NCBI GenBank assembly: GCA_964562375.1
Contig: CAZLSW010000030.1
Location: 1 to 34,972 of the forward strand
DNA length: 34,972 nucleotides
Source of the DNA: JAJPXC01 sp964562375
GTDB taxonomy: Bacteria; Bacteroidota; Bacteroidia; Bacteroidales; Muribaculaceae
Reading direction: 5' to 3'
In this document: positions 1 to 7,260 of the stretch, one piece after another
Position numbering within the stretch: position 1 is the first letter of the stretch
Layout of the letters: each line of letters opens with the position of its first letter
The notes under the pieces: model-generated
What the model was told of the DNA's origin: nothing
What the model saw: only the letters and a program-made list of their open reading frames with translations
Database searches by the model: none
Program-made: the position numbers and the translations under genes

Positions 1-33
1 CAAATGATACTATCTACCGTAGTTAAGGGTTCA

Positions 34-71
34 CGATTGGCCTTGCGGCTCCCTCGCTGCGCTCGCAATCG
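34..71 (+). repeat. Module C1 (palindrome-flanked GC-rich repeat)
   Basis: The core GGCCTTGCGGCTCCCTCG plus CTGCGCTCGC is enclosed by the perfect inverted pair CGATTG / CAATCG. The same core occurs at five other places in the window with different flanks. Confidence 0.85.
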
Positions 72-106
72 TTCAAATACATCGGTTGTCGACACCGATG
101 CCCTTT

Positions 107-146
107 CCCCCACCTTGCGCAGGCTCCGCCAGCACCGCGGTGGGGG
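107..146 (+). repeat. Module B1 (CCCCCACC...GGTGGGGG hairpin)
   Basis: A 40-base unit with perfect 8-bp inverted ends CCCCCACC / GGTGGGGG around a core containing GGCTCCGCCAG. It is followed at 147-177 by a tail with a second small hairpin (CTGGC tcc GCCAG) that accompanies most copies of B. Confidence 0.85.
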
Positions 147-218
147 CTACTTTCCCGGCCTGGCTCCGCCAGACCCGTTGCCGCATCTCCTATTCACACC
201 AGGTTGGGGGTGTCATTC

Positions 219-258
219 GATTTCGGCCTTGCGGCTCCCTCGCTGCGCTCGCGAAATC
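219..258 (+). repeat. Module C2
   Basis: Same core as C1, but the enclosing inverted pair is GATTTCG / CGAAATC. The stem is kept while its sequence differs from C1. Confidence 0.85.
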
Positions 259-292
259 TCATATACCACGGCTGATTCTCGCCTGACCTTTA

Positions 293-332
293 CCCCCACC
301 TTGCGCAGGCTCCGCCAGCGCCGCGGTGGGGG
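293..332 (+). repeat. Module B2
   Basis: CCCCCACC / GGTGGGGG ends around the same GC-rich core as B1, with the CTGGCTCCGCCAG tail at 346-358. Confidence 0.85.
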
Positions 333-410
333 CCACTGTCCCGGCCTGGCTCCGCCAGACCCGTCGACGACAGCTCTCCCCGATATATCTCAGTGGCAAG
401 GATGTTCAGA

Positions 411-507
411 GGGTCGATTATACAAATTATACATGCTATATAACGCTAAAACGCTGACACATAGGCTTTTAACCTACTTTGTGATGTATAATTTGTATAA
501 TCCACCC
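411..507 (-). repeat. Module A1 (97-bp AT-rich palindromic element)
   Basis: An AT-rich 97-bp unit with long imperfect inverted ends. In the consensus orientation they read roughly GATTATACATCTTATACAT at one end and ATGTATAATTTGTATAATC at the other, bounded by GGG and GACCC. An inner small hairpin AGGTTAAAAGCCT and the phrase AGCGTTTTAGCGTT are shared by most copies. It lies in reverse orientation relative to A3-A6. Confidence 0.85.
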
Positions 508-538
508 TTTCTCGGTCCTGCTCCCGTTGAGAAACCCC

Positions 539-625
539 GATGATACTAATGATACTTGATACTTTCCATTAACTTTCTGATTATAAGAGCCTTGCCCTTA
601 GTCTCAAAGTATCATTAGTCTCATC
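539..625 (+). repeat. Module D1 (87-bp element with GATGA-ACTAATGATACTT ends)
   Basis: The ends are imperfect inverted repeats of about 21-22 bases (GATGATACTAATGATACTT at the left; the complement of GATGAGACTAATGATACTTT at the right) around a 44-base AT-rich middle. The copy D2 lies inverted in cluster 3. Confidence 0.8.
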
Positions 626-694
626 CCATTTACTGAGCATGGGTGCTGGGGGGGAGGTAGCAGCGGGCCTGGCGGAGCCTGGCCGGGAAAGTAG

Positions 695-737
695 CCCCCA
701 CCGCAGCGCTGGCGGAGCCTGCGCAAGGTGGGGGGGG
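695..737 (-). repeat. Module B3
   Basis: Inverted copy of module B with CCCCCACC at 695-702 and an extended G run at its far end (730-737). The accompanying tail is at 664-694. Confidence 0.8.
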
Positions 738-771
738 AATGGTGTGGCTCTCAACAGCCGATGTATTTGAG

Positions 772-809
772 CGATTGCGAGCGCAGCGAGGGAGCCGCAA
801 GGCCAATCG
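772..809 (-). repeat. Module C3
   Basis: Inverted copy of C with the CGATTG / CAATCG stem. Its right flank (805-836) is the reverse complement of the left flank of C5 in cluster 2. Confidence 0.85.
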
Positions 810-862
810 TGAACAATCCCAGCGCAGGGTATCACCCCCCTTCCCGAGCAAGTGTACAGAAA

Positions 863-959
863 GGGTCGATTATTCATGTTATGCATCTTATTCAACGCTA
901 AATCGCTATCAGCAAAGCATTTAACCCATTATGCCATGCATAAGATGCATAATCCGCAC
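863..959 (-). repeat. Module A2 (variant)
   Basis: A diverged A element in which TATAC blocks are replaced by TATGC or TATTC. Its outer end CCGCACTAAGAGGAGG (954-969) is matched, inverted, by the outer edge of A4 in cluster 3. Confidence 0.8.
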
Positions 960-1028
960 TAAGAGGAGGAGGTAGACAATCAGTGGGGATATTTTGGTTA
1001 TGAGGTGACAGGTCGGGCGGAGCGTCCT

Positions 1029-2075
1029 CTAAGAGTTGCCTGAAAACAGGCGCTTGTAGAAGTCGACGTAGCTGTCGAAGCGGAAATGGGAGGCGATGTA
1101 GGGGCGTGTGGCCGAGGCGTAGGAGCGCAGTTTCTCCCTATCGCGGGCTAATCTCAGTATAGCGTCGGCCAAGGCTCGGGAATCACCAGCGGGGAAGAGT
1201 TCGCCCGTTGTCCCTGGCTCTATCAGCGTGCGAGGTCCCGGGATGTCGCTCACCAAGCACGGCACGCCGCATGCCTGAGCTTCCCTTACCACTCGGGGCG
1301 AAGCGTCGCGCAAGGAGGGGAGGATGAACAGCTCGTGAGTGGGCAAGAAGTGGATAGCGTCACTGCGGGTGGGGATAAACTTCACGCACTGAGGCGCGCG
1401 GGCCATCTCGGCCTCGTCGGCGTCGCCGATAACAGTGAGCGTGGCCGCACCCTCGGGCAACAGCAGCATGGCGTCAATCAACGTGGCCATTCCCTTGTGA
1501 GGTCGGCCCTTGCTTATACCTAAGTAGATTATTTTCAAAGCGTTGCTCTCGGGGAAGGGGCAGGGAAGAGGATTGGCTATGGCGTCATCCACCCACGACA
1601 GGTCGAACGGCTTCACCACGTGGCTCAGCTTGCGCTCGGGGAGGAATCCTTTGAGATACTCATGGATATCGGGGGCGCCGCACACGATATGCGCAACCCT
1701 CGGATTCAGTATACCCAAATAATACGTGGGGTCGCTACGGCGCACCTTGGCTTGCGTGCCTCGGTAGCCGATGTTCTTGGCTCGGGTGCCCAGCGAGGCC
1801 ATCAGTGCGCACGACAAGCCCGATGTGCTTGGGGAATAGATCACGTCGGGTTGTAATTGCTTGATCACCTTGCGCAGGGCCTTGATAGCCTTCCATGTGA
1901 ATTTGGAGCGAATCGGGGGGATAGCAACCGCTTTTACTTTCGCTTCAACTTTTGATAGATATTCTTCTGTACAAGCGATAGTTACGTCAAATTGAGGGTC
2001 CTCGGCCACCGCGGCGAGCATCCTCATCGTGATCGAGTCCAAATCGTGGTATATGGCTAACACTTTCCTTTGCAT
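1029..2075 (-). CDS. Family 4 glycosyltransferase
   Basis: A GT-B fold glycosyltransferase of 348 residues, probably moving a sugar from a nucleotide donor onto a cell-surface glycan or lipid; the substrate cannot be told from sequence. The N-terminus (KVLAIYHD) is the first strand of the acceptor domain. The C-terminal half has the GT4 donor-site block SLRDASPRVVREAQACGVP, with the acidic-x7-Glu pattern, followed by DIPGPRTLIEPG. I place the start at the ATG at 2073-2075: the longer frame (to 2099) crosses a TACCTTTG promoter element, and the start chosen begins right at the first strand. It lies 20 bases downstream of the nhaA stop on the same strand but seems to have its own promoter. No membrane segment is evident, so it is probably cytoplasmic or membrane-associated. 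Confidence 0.88.
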   Translation of the reverse strand: MQRKVLAIYHDLDSITMRMLAAVAEDPQFDVTIACTEEYLSKVEAKVKAVAIPPIRSKFTWKAIKALRKVIKQLQPDVIYSPSTSGLSCALMASLGTRAKNIGYRGTQAKVRRSDPTYYLGILNPRVAHIVCGAPDIHEYLKGFLPERKLSHVVKPFDLSWVDDAIANPLPCPFPESNALKIIYLGISKGRPHKGMATLIDAMLLLPEGAATLTVIGDADEAEMARAPQCVKFIPTRSDAIHFLPTHELFILPSLRDASPRVVREAQACGVPCLVSDIPGPRTLIEPGTTGELFPAGDSRALADAILRLARDREKLRSYASATRPYIASHFRFDSYVDFYKRLFSGNS

Positions 2076-2080
2076 GGGTG

Positions 2081-2088
2081 CAAAGGTA
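2081..2088 (-). promoter_or_regulatory. TAnnTTTG promoter element of the GT4 gene
   Basis: TACCTTTG on the minus strand, a perfect match to the Bacteroidetes -7 element. A TTTG -33 box at the usual distance is not evident. Only five bases separate it from the ATG, so the message would be nearly leaderless. Confidence 0.5.
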
Positions 2089-2095
2089 GCGAATA

Positions 2096-3499
2096 TCACT
2101 CAGATTGTGAAATTTTTGGCAACACCGATTTCAGCCATCCCAGTCCGATGATGCCCGCCAGCAAGGAGCCGACGACGATGCCCAATTTGGCTTGGTCGAG
2201 CAACACCGCCCCTTGGTCGCCCATCGACTCAAAGGTAAGGTTGGCGATAAACAGCGACACGGTGAATCCCACGCCAGCCAATGCCGACACGGCCGCCATC
2301 TCTCCCCAACGGCAATGTTGGGGTAGGGGAGCCCAGCCCAACTTTACCGCAATCCACGAGAAGCCCAGCACGCCGATAAACTTGCCGATTACCAATCCTA
2401 AAATCACGGCCAGGCTCACTCCCGACACTATATCCACAGGGTTCAGCCCCAGGAGGAAGATGCCAGCGTTGGCAAAGGCGAACAACGGCACGATACCGAA
2501 ATTCACTATCGGGTGGAGCGAATCCTCCAACTCCTGCAACGGGGATATCACTTTATCGGATGCCGATTCCACTTGCTTCAGCCAGTCCATCTGCTCATGG
2601 GTGAGGATGGTCTTGGAATTGAGCGATTCGGTGTCCATCTCCTTGTAAATGTGGTTGATAGAATCCCAAATTATCTTGATGTACTTCTTGGGGGCGAACA
2701 CCGGGGTGGCGGGTACGCACAACGCAACGAGCACACCAGCGATCGTGGGATGGATGCCCGAGTTGAGGAACAGGAACCAAACGACGCCACCGATTCCCAA
2801 GTAAAAAATCTTGCTCTTGATATGCATTTTCGACCCAAGCAGCAGCACCACGAGCAGCCCCGCCGCGTAAAGCAACAGCCACCCGTCGATGTGCGCCGAG
2901 TAGAACACCGCTATGACGATAATGCCGCCGATGTCGTCAACCACGGCCAGCGTGGTCAAGAATATCTTCAGCGAAATCGGCACACGGTCGCCCAGCATCG
3001 CCAGGATTCCCAATGAGAAGGCTATATCGGTAGCCATCGGTATCGCTCCACCACCCGCGTAGGGAGTGCCAGCCGAAAGCGCCCAATAAATCAGCACCGG
3101 AATCGCCATGCCCCCGATCGCCCCCACAATGGGCAGCAGAGCGTTGCGAATCGAAGACAGCTCGCCCACCAGCACCTCTCGCTTTATCTCCAAGCCGATA
3201 GTGAAGAAGAACACGGCCATCAGCGCGTCGTTGATGAATTGCAACAGCGTCATGGCGTGTCCCGAGTGGGAGAACAGGTTGAAATCCCCCACCTGCAGGC
3301 GCACCTCCTGGTTCCAGAAATCGTTGTACAGCGTGTCCAATCCGGGGATATTGGCGCACGCAAGGGCCAGCACCGTCGCCGCGATCAGGATGTTACCGCC
3401 CGTGGCGTGGCGTCGTAAAGCCTGCTTGGCCGCGTAGTACACCCGGTGATGAAGCGGGGCCTCAGGCGAGAGCTGTGATGTTGAAACGCTTCTTTTCAT
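2096..3499 (-). CDS. nhaA: Na+/H+ antiporter NhaA
   Basis: A 467-residue inner-membrane antiporter that exchanges cytoplasmic Na+ for external H+ for pH and salt balance. Many hydrophobic segments run from about residue 35 to the end. The ion-binding aspartates are visible as MATDIAF (Asp158) and VVDDIGG (Asp188-Asp189), the 30-residue spacing expected from the Asp133/Asp163/Asp164 trio of E. coli NhaA. The protein is longer than the E. coli form (about 390 residues) because of a hydrophilic insert around residues 275-335 and an N-terminal extension. The start follows MKRSVSTSQL. It is divergent from tsaB; the 73-base space between them carries the tsaB promoter, and I could not find a clear TAnnTTTG for nhaA. 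Confidence 0.95.
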   Translation of the reverse strand: MKRSVSTSQLSPEAPLHHRVYYAAKQALRRHATGGNILIAATVLALACANIPGLDTLYNDFWNQEVRLQVGDFNLFSHSGHAMTLLQFINDALMAVFFFTIGLEIKREVLVGELSSIRNALLPIVGAIGGMAIPVLIYWALSAGTPYAGGGAIPMATDIAFSLGILAMLGDRVPISLKIFLTTLAVVDDIGGIIVIAVFYSAHIDGWLLLYAAGLLVVLLLGSKMHIKSKIFYLGIGGVVWFLFLNSGIHPTIAGVLVALCVPATPVFAPKKYIKIIWDSINHIYKEMDTESLNSKTILTHEQMDWLKQVESASDKVISPLQELEDSLHPIVNFGIVPLFAFANAGIFLLGLNPVDIVSGVSLAVILGLVIGKFIGVLGFSWIAVKLGWAPLPQHCRWGEMAAVSALAGVGFTVSLFIANLTFESMGDQGAVLLDQAKLGIVVGSLLAGIIGLGWLKSVLPKISQSE

Positions 3500-3533
3500 A
3501 CCTACAAAAACAACAACTCACCCCCTCGCAATG

Positions 3534-3564
3534 TTGCGCCGCGGCGAAAAAAGCAGTAAATTCG
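3534..3564 (+). promoter_or_regulatory. Probable tsaB promoter
   Basis: TTGC at 3534-3537 and TAAATTCG at 3557-3564 with about 19-20 bases between them resemble the Bacteroidetes TTTG / TAnnTTTG pair (one mismatch each). A small inverted repeat CGCAA-TG-TTGCG (3527-3538) overlaps the upstream box. The ATG at 3573 follows 8 bases after the element. Confidence 0.45.
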
Positions 3565-3572
3565 CGCTCATA

Positions 3573-4265
3573 ATGGCAACAATACTCAACATCGAAACCT
3601 CCACCAGCCCATGCTCCACGGCGTTGACCTCCGACGGCATGGTGCTGCTACAACGTCACGAGAACCAAGGGCGCAACCACGCCACCCTCCTGAGCGGATT
3701 CATCAAGGACTGCCTCGACCACGCCCGCAAGCACGAGCTGAAAATCGACGCTGTGGCCGTCAGCCAAGGTCCCGGGAGCTACACGGGATTGCGTATCGGC
3801 CTGTCGGAAGCCAAGGGATTGGCCTACGCCCTGCAAGTGCCGCTGATTGGCGTAAGCACCCTCCAGTTGATGACCGTGAGCGTGATGTTCAACCACGATG
3901 TCGACCCCGAGGGACTGTTCGCTCCGATGATCGACGCCCGACGCATGGAGGTGTACACCGCTGTCTACGACATGGGGTTGCAACCCGTCCTTGCTCCCCA
4001 GCCGCTGATTCTCGACAGCGACAGCTACAAGGAGCAATTAGCCACCGGTAGGCCGTTCTACTTCTTCGGCGACGGCAGCAACAAGGCCCGGGAGGTGATT
4101 ACCGCCCCCAACGCACATTGGATAGAGGGAGTGGAGCCACTCGCCTCCGACATGCTCGCCCTGGCCGAAAGAGCCTACCACCAGCGCGAGTTCCTCGACT
4201 TGGCCTACTCCACCCCCATCTACCTCAAGGACTTCCAAGCCACCAAGCCCAAAAGCCTCCTCTAA
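3573..4265 (+). CDS. tsaB: tRNA threonylcarbamoyladenosine biosynthesis protein TsaB
   Basis: A 230-residue member of the ASKHA-fold TsaB family. TsaB partners TsaD and TsaE in adding the threonylcarbamoyl group to A37 of ANN-decoding tRNAs in the cytoplasm. The N-terminal ILNIETSTSPCSTAL block and the SQGPGSYTGLRIGLSEAKGLAYA block are the family signatures. I start at MATILNIETS (3573) rather than the upstream ATG at 3531, because the longer version adds an unrelated 14-residue tail and would overlap the promoter elements. It is first in a same-strand run: 36 bases after its stop the PorE-like gene begins. Confidence 0.93.
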   Translation: MATILNIETSTSPCSTALTSDGMVLLQRHENQGRNHATLLSGFIKDCLDHARKHELKIDAVAVSQGPGSYTGLRIGLSEAKGLAYALQVPLIGVSTLQLMTVSVMFNHDVDPEGLFAPMIDARRMEVYTAVYDMGLQPVLAPQPLILDSDSYKEQLATGRPFYFFGDGSNKAREVITAPNAHWIEGVEPLASDMLALAERAYHQREFLDLAYSTPIYLKDFQATKPKSLL

Positions 4266-4301
4266 ATAAAATAACTACCCCACGCGTTACGTTATTTATT
4301 T

Positions 4302-6281
4302 ATGAATTTCCGGAAAATCACATCATACGCCCTCGTGGCCGTCACCCTTGCCGCTCTCACCGCTTGCGGAGGCGCGAAACTGTCAACCGCCAACGAGCAA
4401 CTGGAGCGTGGCGAGTACTACGACGCGTCGAAAACCTATCGCAAGATTTACAACAAGCTCACCAAGAAGGAGGACCGCAAGCTGCGTGGCGAAGTGGCCT
4501 ACAAAATGGGTTACTGCTACCAAAAGCTCAACATGAGCGCGCGCGCCGCAGCCGCTTACCAGAACGCAATCCGTTACGGCTACGCCGACTCCACCGCTAT
4601 CCTCGGCCTCGCCCAGTCGCTCCACGGCGACGGCAAATACTCGCAGGCTGTGAAAAGCTATCAGGACTACCTCGCTCTCGACCCCAAATCCAAGGTGGCC
4701 AAAAACGGACTTGTGGGCGCTCAGATGGCCGCCGACATCAAGTCGAAAGGCAGCCGTTATATCGTCAAGCAAGCCAAGCTGTTCAACTCCCGACGAGCCG
4801 ATTTCGCCCCCCAATTCCTCCCCGGTGGCGACTTCGACCAGCTCTATTTCACCACCACCAACGAGAAGGCCATGGGTGACAAGCACAGCGAGATCACCGG
4901 CATGAAAAAAGGCGATATATGGTTTGCCAAAAAGAACGAGCGCGGCGAGTGGCAGCGTCCCGAAGCTGTCGAGGGTGAGCTTAACAGCGACCGTGACGAG
5001 GGAATCTGCTCATTCTCCCCCGACGGCTCCACCATGTACCTCACCAAGGCACGCCGCGAGCCTAACGCCAACACTGGAGTGGAAATCTACACCTCCCAGC
5101 GCAGCGACGCCTCGTGGAGCGCTCCCGTCAAGCTGGAAATCACCGCCGACACCATCTCAAGCTACGGTCACCCCGCAGTATCCCCCGACGGTGCCTGGCT
5201 CTACTTCTCCTCGGATATGCCCGGTGGCTCGGGTGGCAAGGACCTGTGGCGAATCAACCTCAAGGAGCGCGCAGGCTCGCTCGAGAACCTTGGCGAATGG
5301 ATCAACACCGCCGGTGATGAGATGTTCCCCTACGTGCGCACCGACTCAGTGCTGTATTTCTCCTCCAACGGTCACCCCGGAATGGGCGGCTTGGACATCT
5401 TCCGCGCCGAATTGCAACCCTCGGGAGGCTGGAAAGTGGAAAATATGGGTTCGCCAATCAACTCGGCAGCCGACGACTTCGGAATCACCTTCGACGCTGG
5501 CGAGAGCGGCTACTTCTCATCCAACCGTGGCGACGGCCGCGGCTACGACCACATCTACTCGTTTGTGAAACCCGACCTTGAGATATGGCTCTCGGGATGG
5601 GTGATGGACCGCGACGAGGAGCCAATCCCCGGTGCCGTTATCCGTATCGTGGGCGACGACGGAACGATGCAAAAGGAGGTGGCACGCGACGACGGAGCCT
5701 TCCGATTCCCCCTGCAGCGAGGAGTGCGCTACGTGATGATGGCCGGTGCCAAAGGCTTCCTGAACGCCCGACAGGAATTCACCTCCGACAGTGCCGAGGA
5801 GGATGCCGAATATGGCGTCGACTTCATCCTCGCCTCAATCAACAAGCCTGTGGTGATCGAGAACATCTTCTACGACTTCGACAAGGCCACCCTGCGTCCC
5901 GAGTCCAAGGAGGCTCTCGACGAGATGGCGCAAGTGATGCGCGACAATCCCAATATCACCATCGAGATGGCTTCCCACACCGACCGCTGGGGTGACGACG
6001 CCTACAACCTCGCCCTGTCCCACCGACGCGCCAAATCGGTTATCGACTACCTCATCTCAGTGGGTATCGCCGAGGACCGCCTCCAATACCAAGGCTACGG
6101 CGAGTCGCGGCCCAAGACCATCACCAAAAAACTCGCCCGCGAGCATCCCCAATTCCAGGAGGGCGACGTGCTCAACGAGGAATATGTCGAGCGGCTCTCA
6201 CCCGAGGACCAAGAAGTGGCCGACCAAATCAACCGCCGCACCGAGTTCCAAGTGCTGTCAATCGACTACCTAATGTATTGA
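4302..6281 (+). CDS. PorE-like outer-membrane lipoprotein (TPR, beta-propeller, CRD, OmpA domain)
   Basis: A 659-residue lipoprotein. The N-terminus is a lipoprotein signal with lipobox LTAC (Cys22). The domains then follow in the order TPR-like helices (about 30-130), PD40/WD40-type beta-propeller blades with repeated SPDG and YFSS strands (about 155-425), a carboxypeptidase-regulatory-like domain (about 430-505, LSGWVMDRDEEPIPGAVIRI), and an OmpA-like peptidoglycan-binding domain (about 516-659) with FYDFDKATL, SHTDRWGDDAYN and NRRTEF. This exact four-part layout is that of PorE of Porphyromonas gingivalis, a type IX secretion component tied to the PorK/PorN ring; family members anchor the outer membrane to peptidoglycan. 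The type IX assignment is inference, supported by the C-terminal signal on the protein at 23334. Other OmpA/TPR/PD40 lipoproteins of unknown role share this architecture. Confidence 0.85.
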   Translation: MNFRKITSYALVAVTLAALTACGGAKLSTANEQLERGEYYDASKTYRKIYNKLTKKEDRKLRGEVAYKMGYCYQKLNMSARAAAAYQNAIRYGYADSTAILGLAQSLHGDGKYSQAVKSYQDYLALDPKSKVAKNGLVGAQMAADIKSKGSRYIVKQAKLFNSRRADFAPQFLPGGDFDQLYFTTTNEKAMGDKHSEITGMKKGDIWFAKKNERGEWQRPEAVEGELNSDRDEGICSFSPDGSTMYLTKARREPNANTGVEIYTSQRSDASWSAPVKLEITADTISSYGHPAVSPDGAWLYFSSDMPGGSGGKDLWRINLKERAGSLENLGEWINTAGDEMFPYVRTDSVLYFSSNGHPGMGGLDIFRAELQPSGGWKVENMGSPINSAADDFGITFDAGESGYFSSNRGDGRGYDHIYSFVKPDLEIWLSGWVMDRDEEPIPGAVIRIVGDDGTMQKEVARDDGAFRFPLQRGVRYVMMAGAKGFLNARQEFTSDSAEEDAEYGVDFILASINKPVVIENIFYDFDKATLRPESKEALDEMAQVMRDNPNITIEMASHTDRWGDDAYNLALSHRRAKSVIDYLISVGIAEDRLQYQGYGESRPKTITKKLAREHPQFQEGDVLNEEYVERLSPEDQEVADQINRRTEFQVLSIDYLMY

Positions 6282-6300
6282 TTCAAAACACCTTAGCGAG

Positions 6301-7260
6301 ATGGAATTTCGTACACAAGTTGAGCTTCCATCGCCAGCCCCGCTGGAGCTGACTCATGCCTGCGGTATCGTCGCTCTCGGCTCCTGTTTCGCCGAGGCCA
6401 TAGGCGACAGGCTGCGCCGTGACATGTTCAAGGTCGACATAAACCCCTCATCGGGAGTGATTTACAACCCCGTTTCCATCGCCCGCGTTATCGACCGATT
6501 GACCCAAGAGAAATTCCCTTACACCACTGGCGACCTTGTGCAAAACGAGGGGCTATGGCACTCCTGGGACCATCATTCCTCATTTTCCTGCACCGACCCC
6601 GACACCGCGTTACAACGCATGGAACAAGGATGGGAAAAGGGTAGGGGAGCCTTGCTAGCCGCCGGCATGGTGATAATCACCTTCGGCTCAGCCCGGGCGT
6701 TTATGCTTAAATCAAGGAATCGCATGGTAGCCAACTGCCACAAATTCCCCGCAAAGGATTTCGCCGTGGTCGACTTGCCTATCTCCACGATGGTGGAAGA
6801 CGTGATGGAACCGGCATTGGAAACCCTTCACGAGGCCAATCCCCGGGCCAAGGTGGTGCTTACGGTAAGCCCCGTGCGCTATCGGGCTTACGGCTTGGTT
6901 GACAACGCCCGCCACAAGGCTCGCCTGCTGGAGATGTGCCACCAATTAACTGAACGTTTCCCGTTTTGCTCCTATTTCCCCGCGTTCGAGATAATGATGG
7001 ACGACCTGCGCGACTACCGTTTCTACGATTCCGACATGGTGCATCCCTCGGAGGTCGCCAGGGATTATATCTACGAGCGATTCTCGGGGTGGGTAATGCC
7101 AAAAGCTACCCGTGAACTCGCGGCCAAGGCTCGCAAAATCACAGCCATGCTCCACCATCGCCCCCTGAGCGACGACCCCGAAATCATAAAAGCCACCCGG
7201 GACGAAGCCCAAGGGCGCCTTCAACAATTTATCAACGAGAACCCAATCCTACGACAATGA
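6301..7260 (+). CDS. GSCFA domain protein
   Basis: A 319-residue protein with the namesake motif GSCFA at residues 27-31 (VALGSCFAEAIGDRL), a later conserved block ITFGSARAF, and the closing block YDSDMVHPSEVARDYI. These resemble the Ser and Asp/His blocks of SGNH/GDSL-type hydrolases. The biochemical role of the family is not established; an esterase or acyl-transfer function is plausible. The stop codon overlaps the murF-alr start (ATGA, 7257-7260), implying translational coupling and suggesting a cell-envelope role. Pairing of a GSCFA gene with murF-alr is, to my knowledge, common in Bacteroidetes. Confidence 0.9.
   Translation: MEFRTQVELPSPAPLELTHACGIVALGSCFAEAIGDRLRRDMFKVDINPSSGVIYNPVSIARVIDRLTQEKFPYTTGDLVQNEGLWHSWDHHSSFSCTDPDTALQRMEQGWEKGRGALLAAGMVIITFGSARAFMLKSRNRMVANCHKFPAKDFAVVDLPISTMVEDVMEPALETLHEANPRAKVVLTVSPVRYRAYGLVDNARHKARLLEMCHQLTERFPFCSYFPAFEIMMDDLRDYRFYDSDMVHPSEVARDYIYERFSGWVMPKATRELAAKARKITAMLHHRPLSDDPEIIKATRDEAQGRLQQFINENPILRQ

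Larger units (their letters stand above)
1..960. repeat. Repeat cluster 1: mosaic of palindromic modules A, B, C and D
   Basis: This 960-base stretch holds no credible gene. It is a mosaic of short modules, in order: C1, B1, C2, B2, A1, D1, B3, C3, A2. Most of 181-650 is the reverse complement of sequence in cluster 3 at the right end of the window (for example 182-225 against 34832-34875). The part around C3 (805-836) is the reverse complement of the part around C5 in cluster 2. Open frames across it repeat the same proline/arginine-rich peptides in every copy and look like by-products of GC-rich repeats. Bases 1-33 include a fragment (AATGATACT) of module D. Bases 961-1028, before the glycosyltransferase gene end, show nothing I recognise. 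Confidence 0.85.

Noticed and set aside
4..543. Open frames through the repeat clusters (for example 4-543, 581-895, 10498-10723, 34653-34928)
   Set aside because: They translate the B and C repeats into the same peptides (ALRLPRCAR, LRRLRQ-RGGG) in every copy and on both strands. They lack a promoter or a family match and are explained by GC-rich repeats with few stops.
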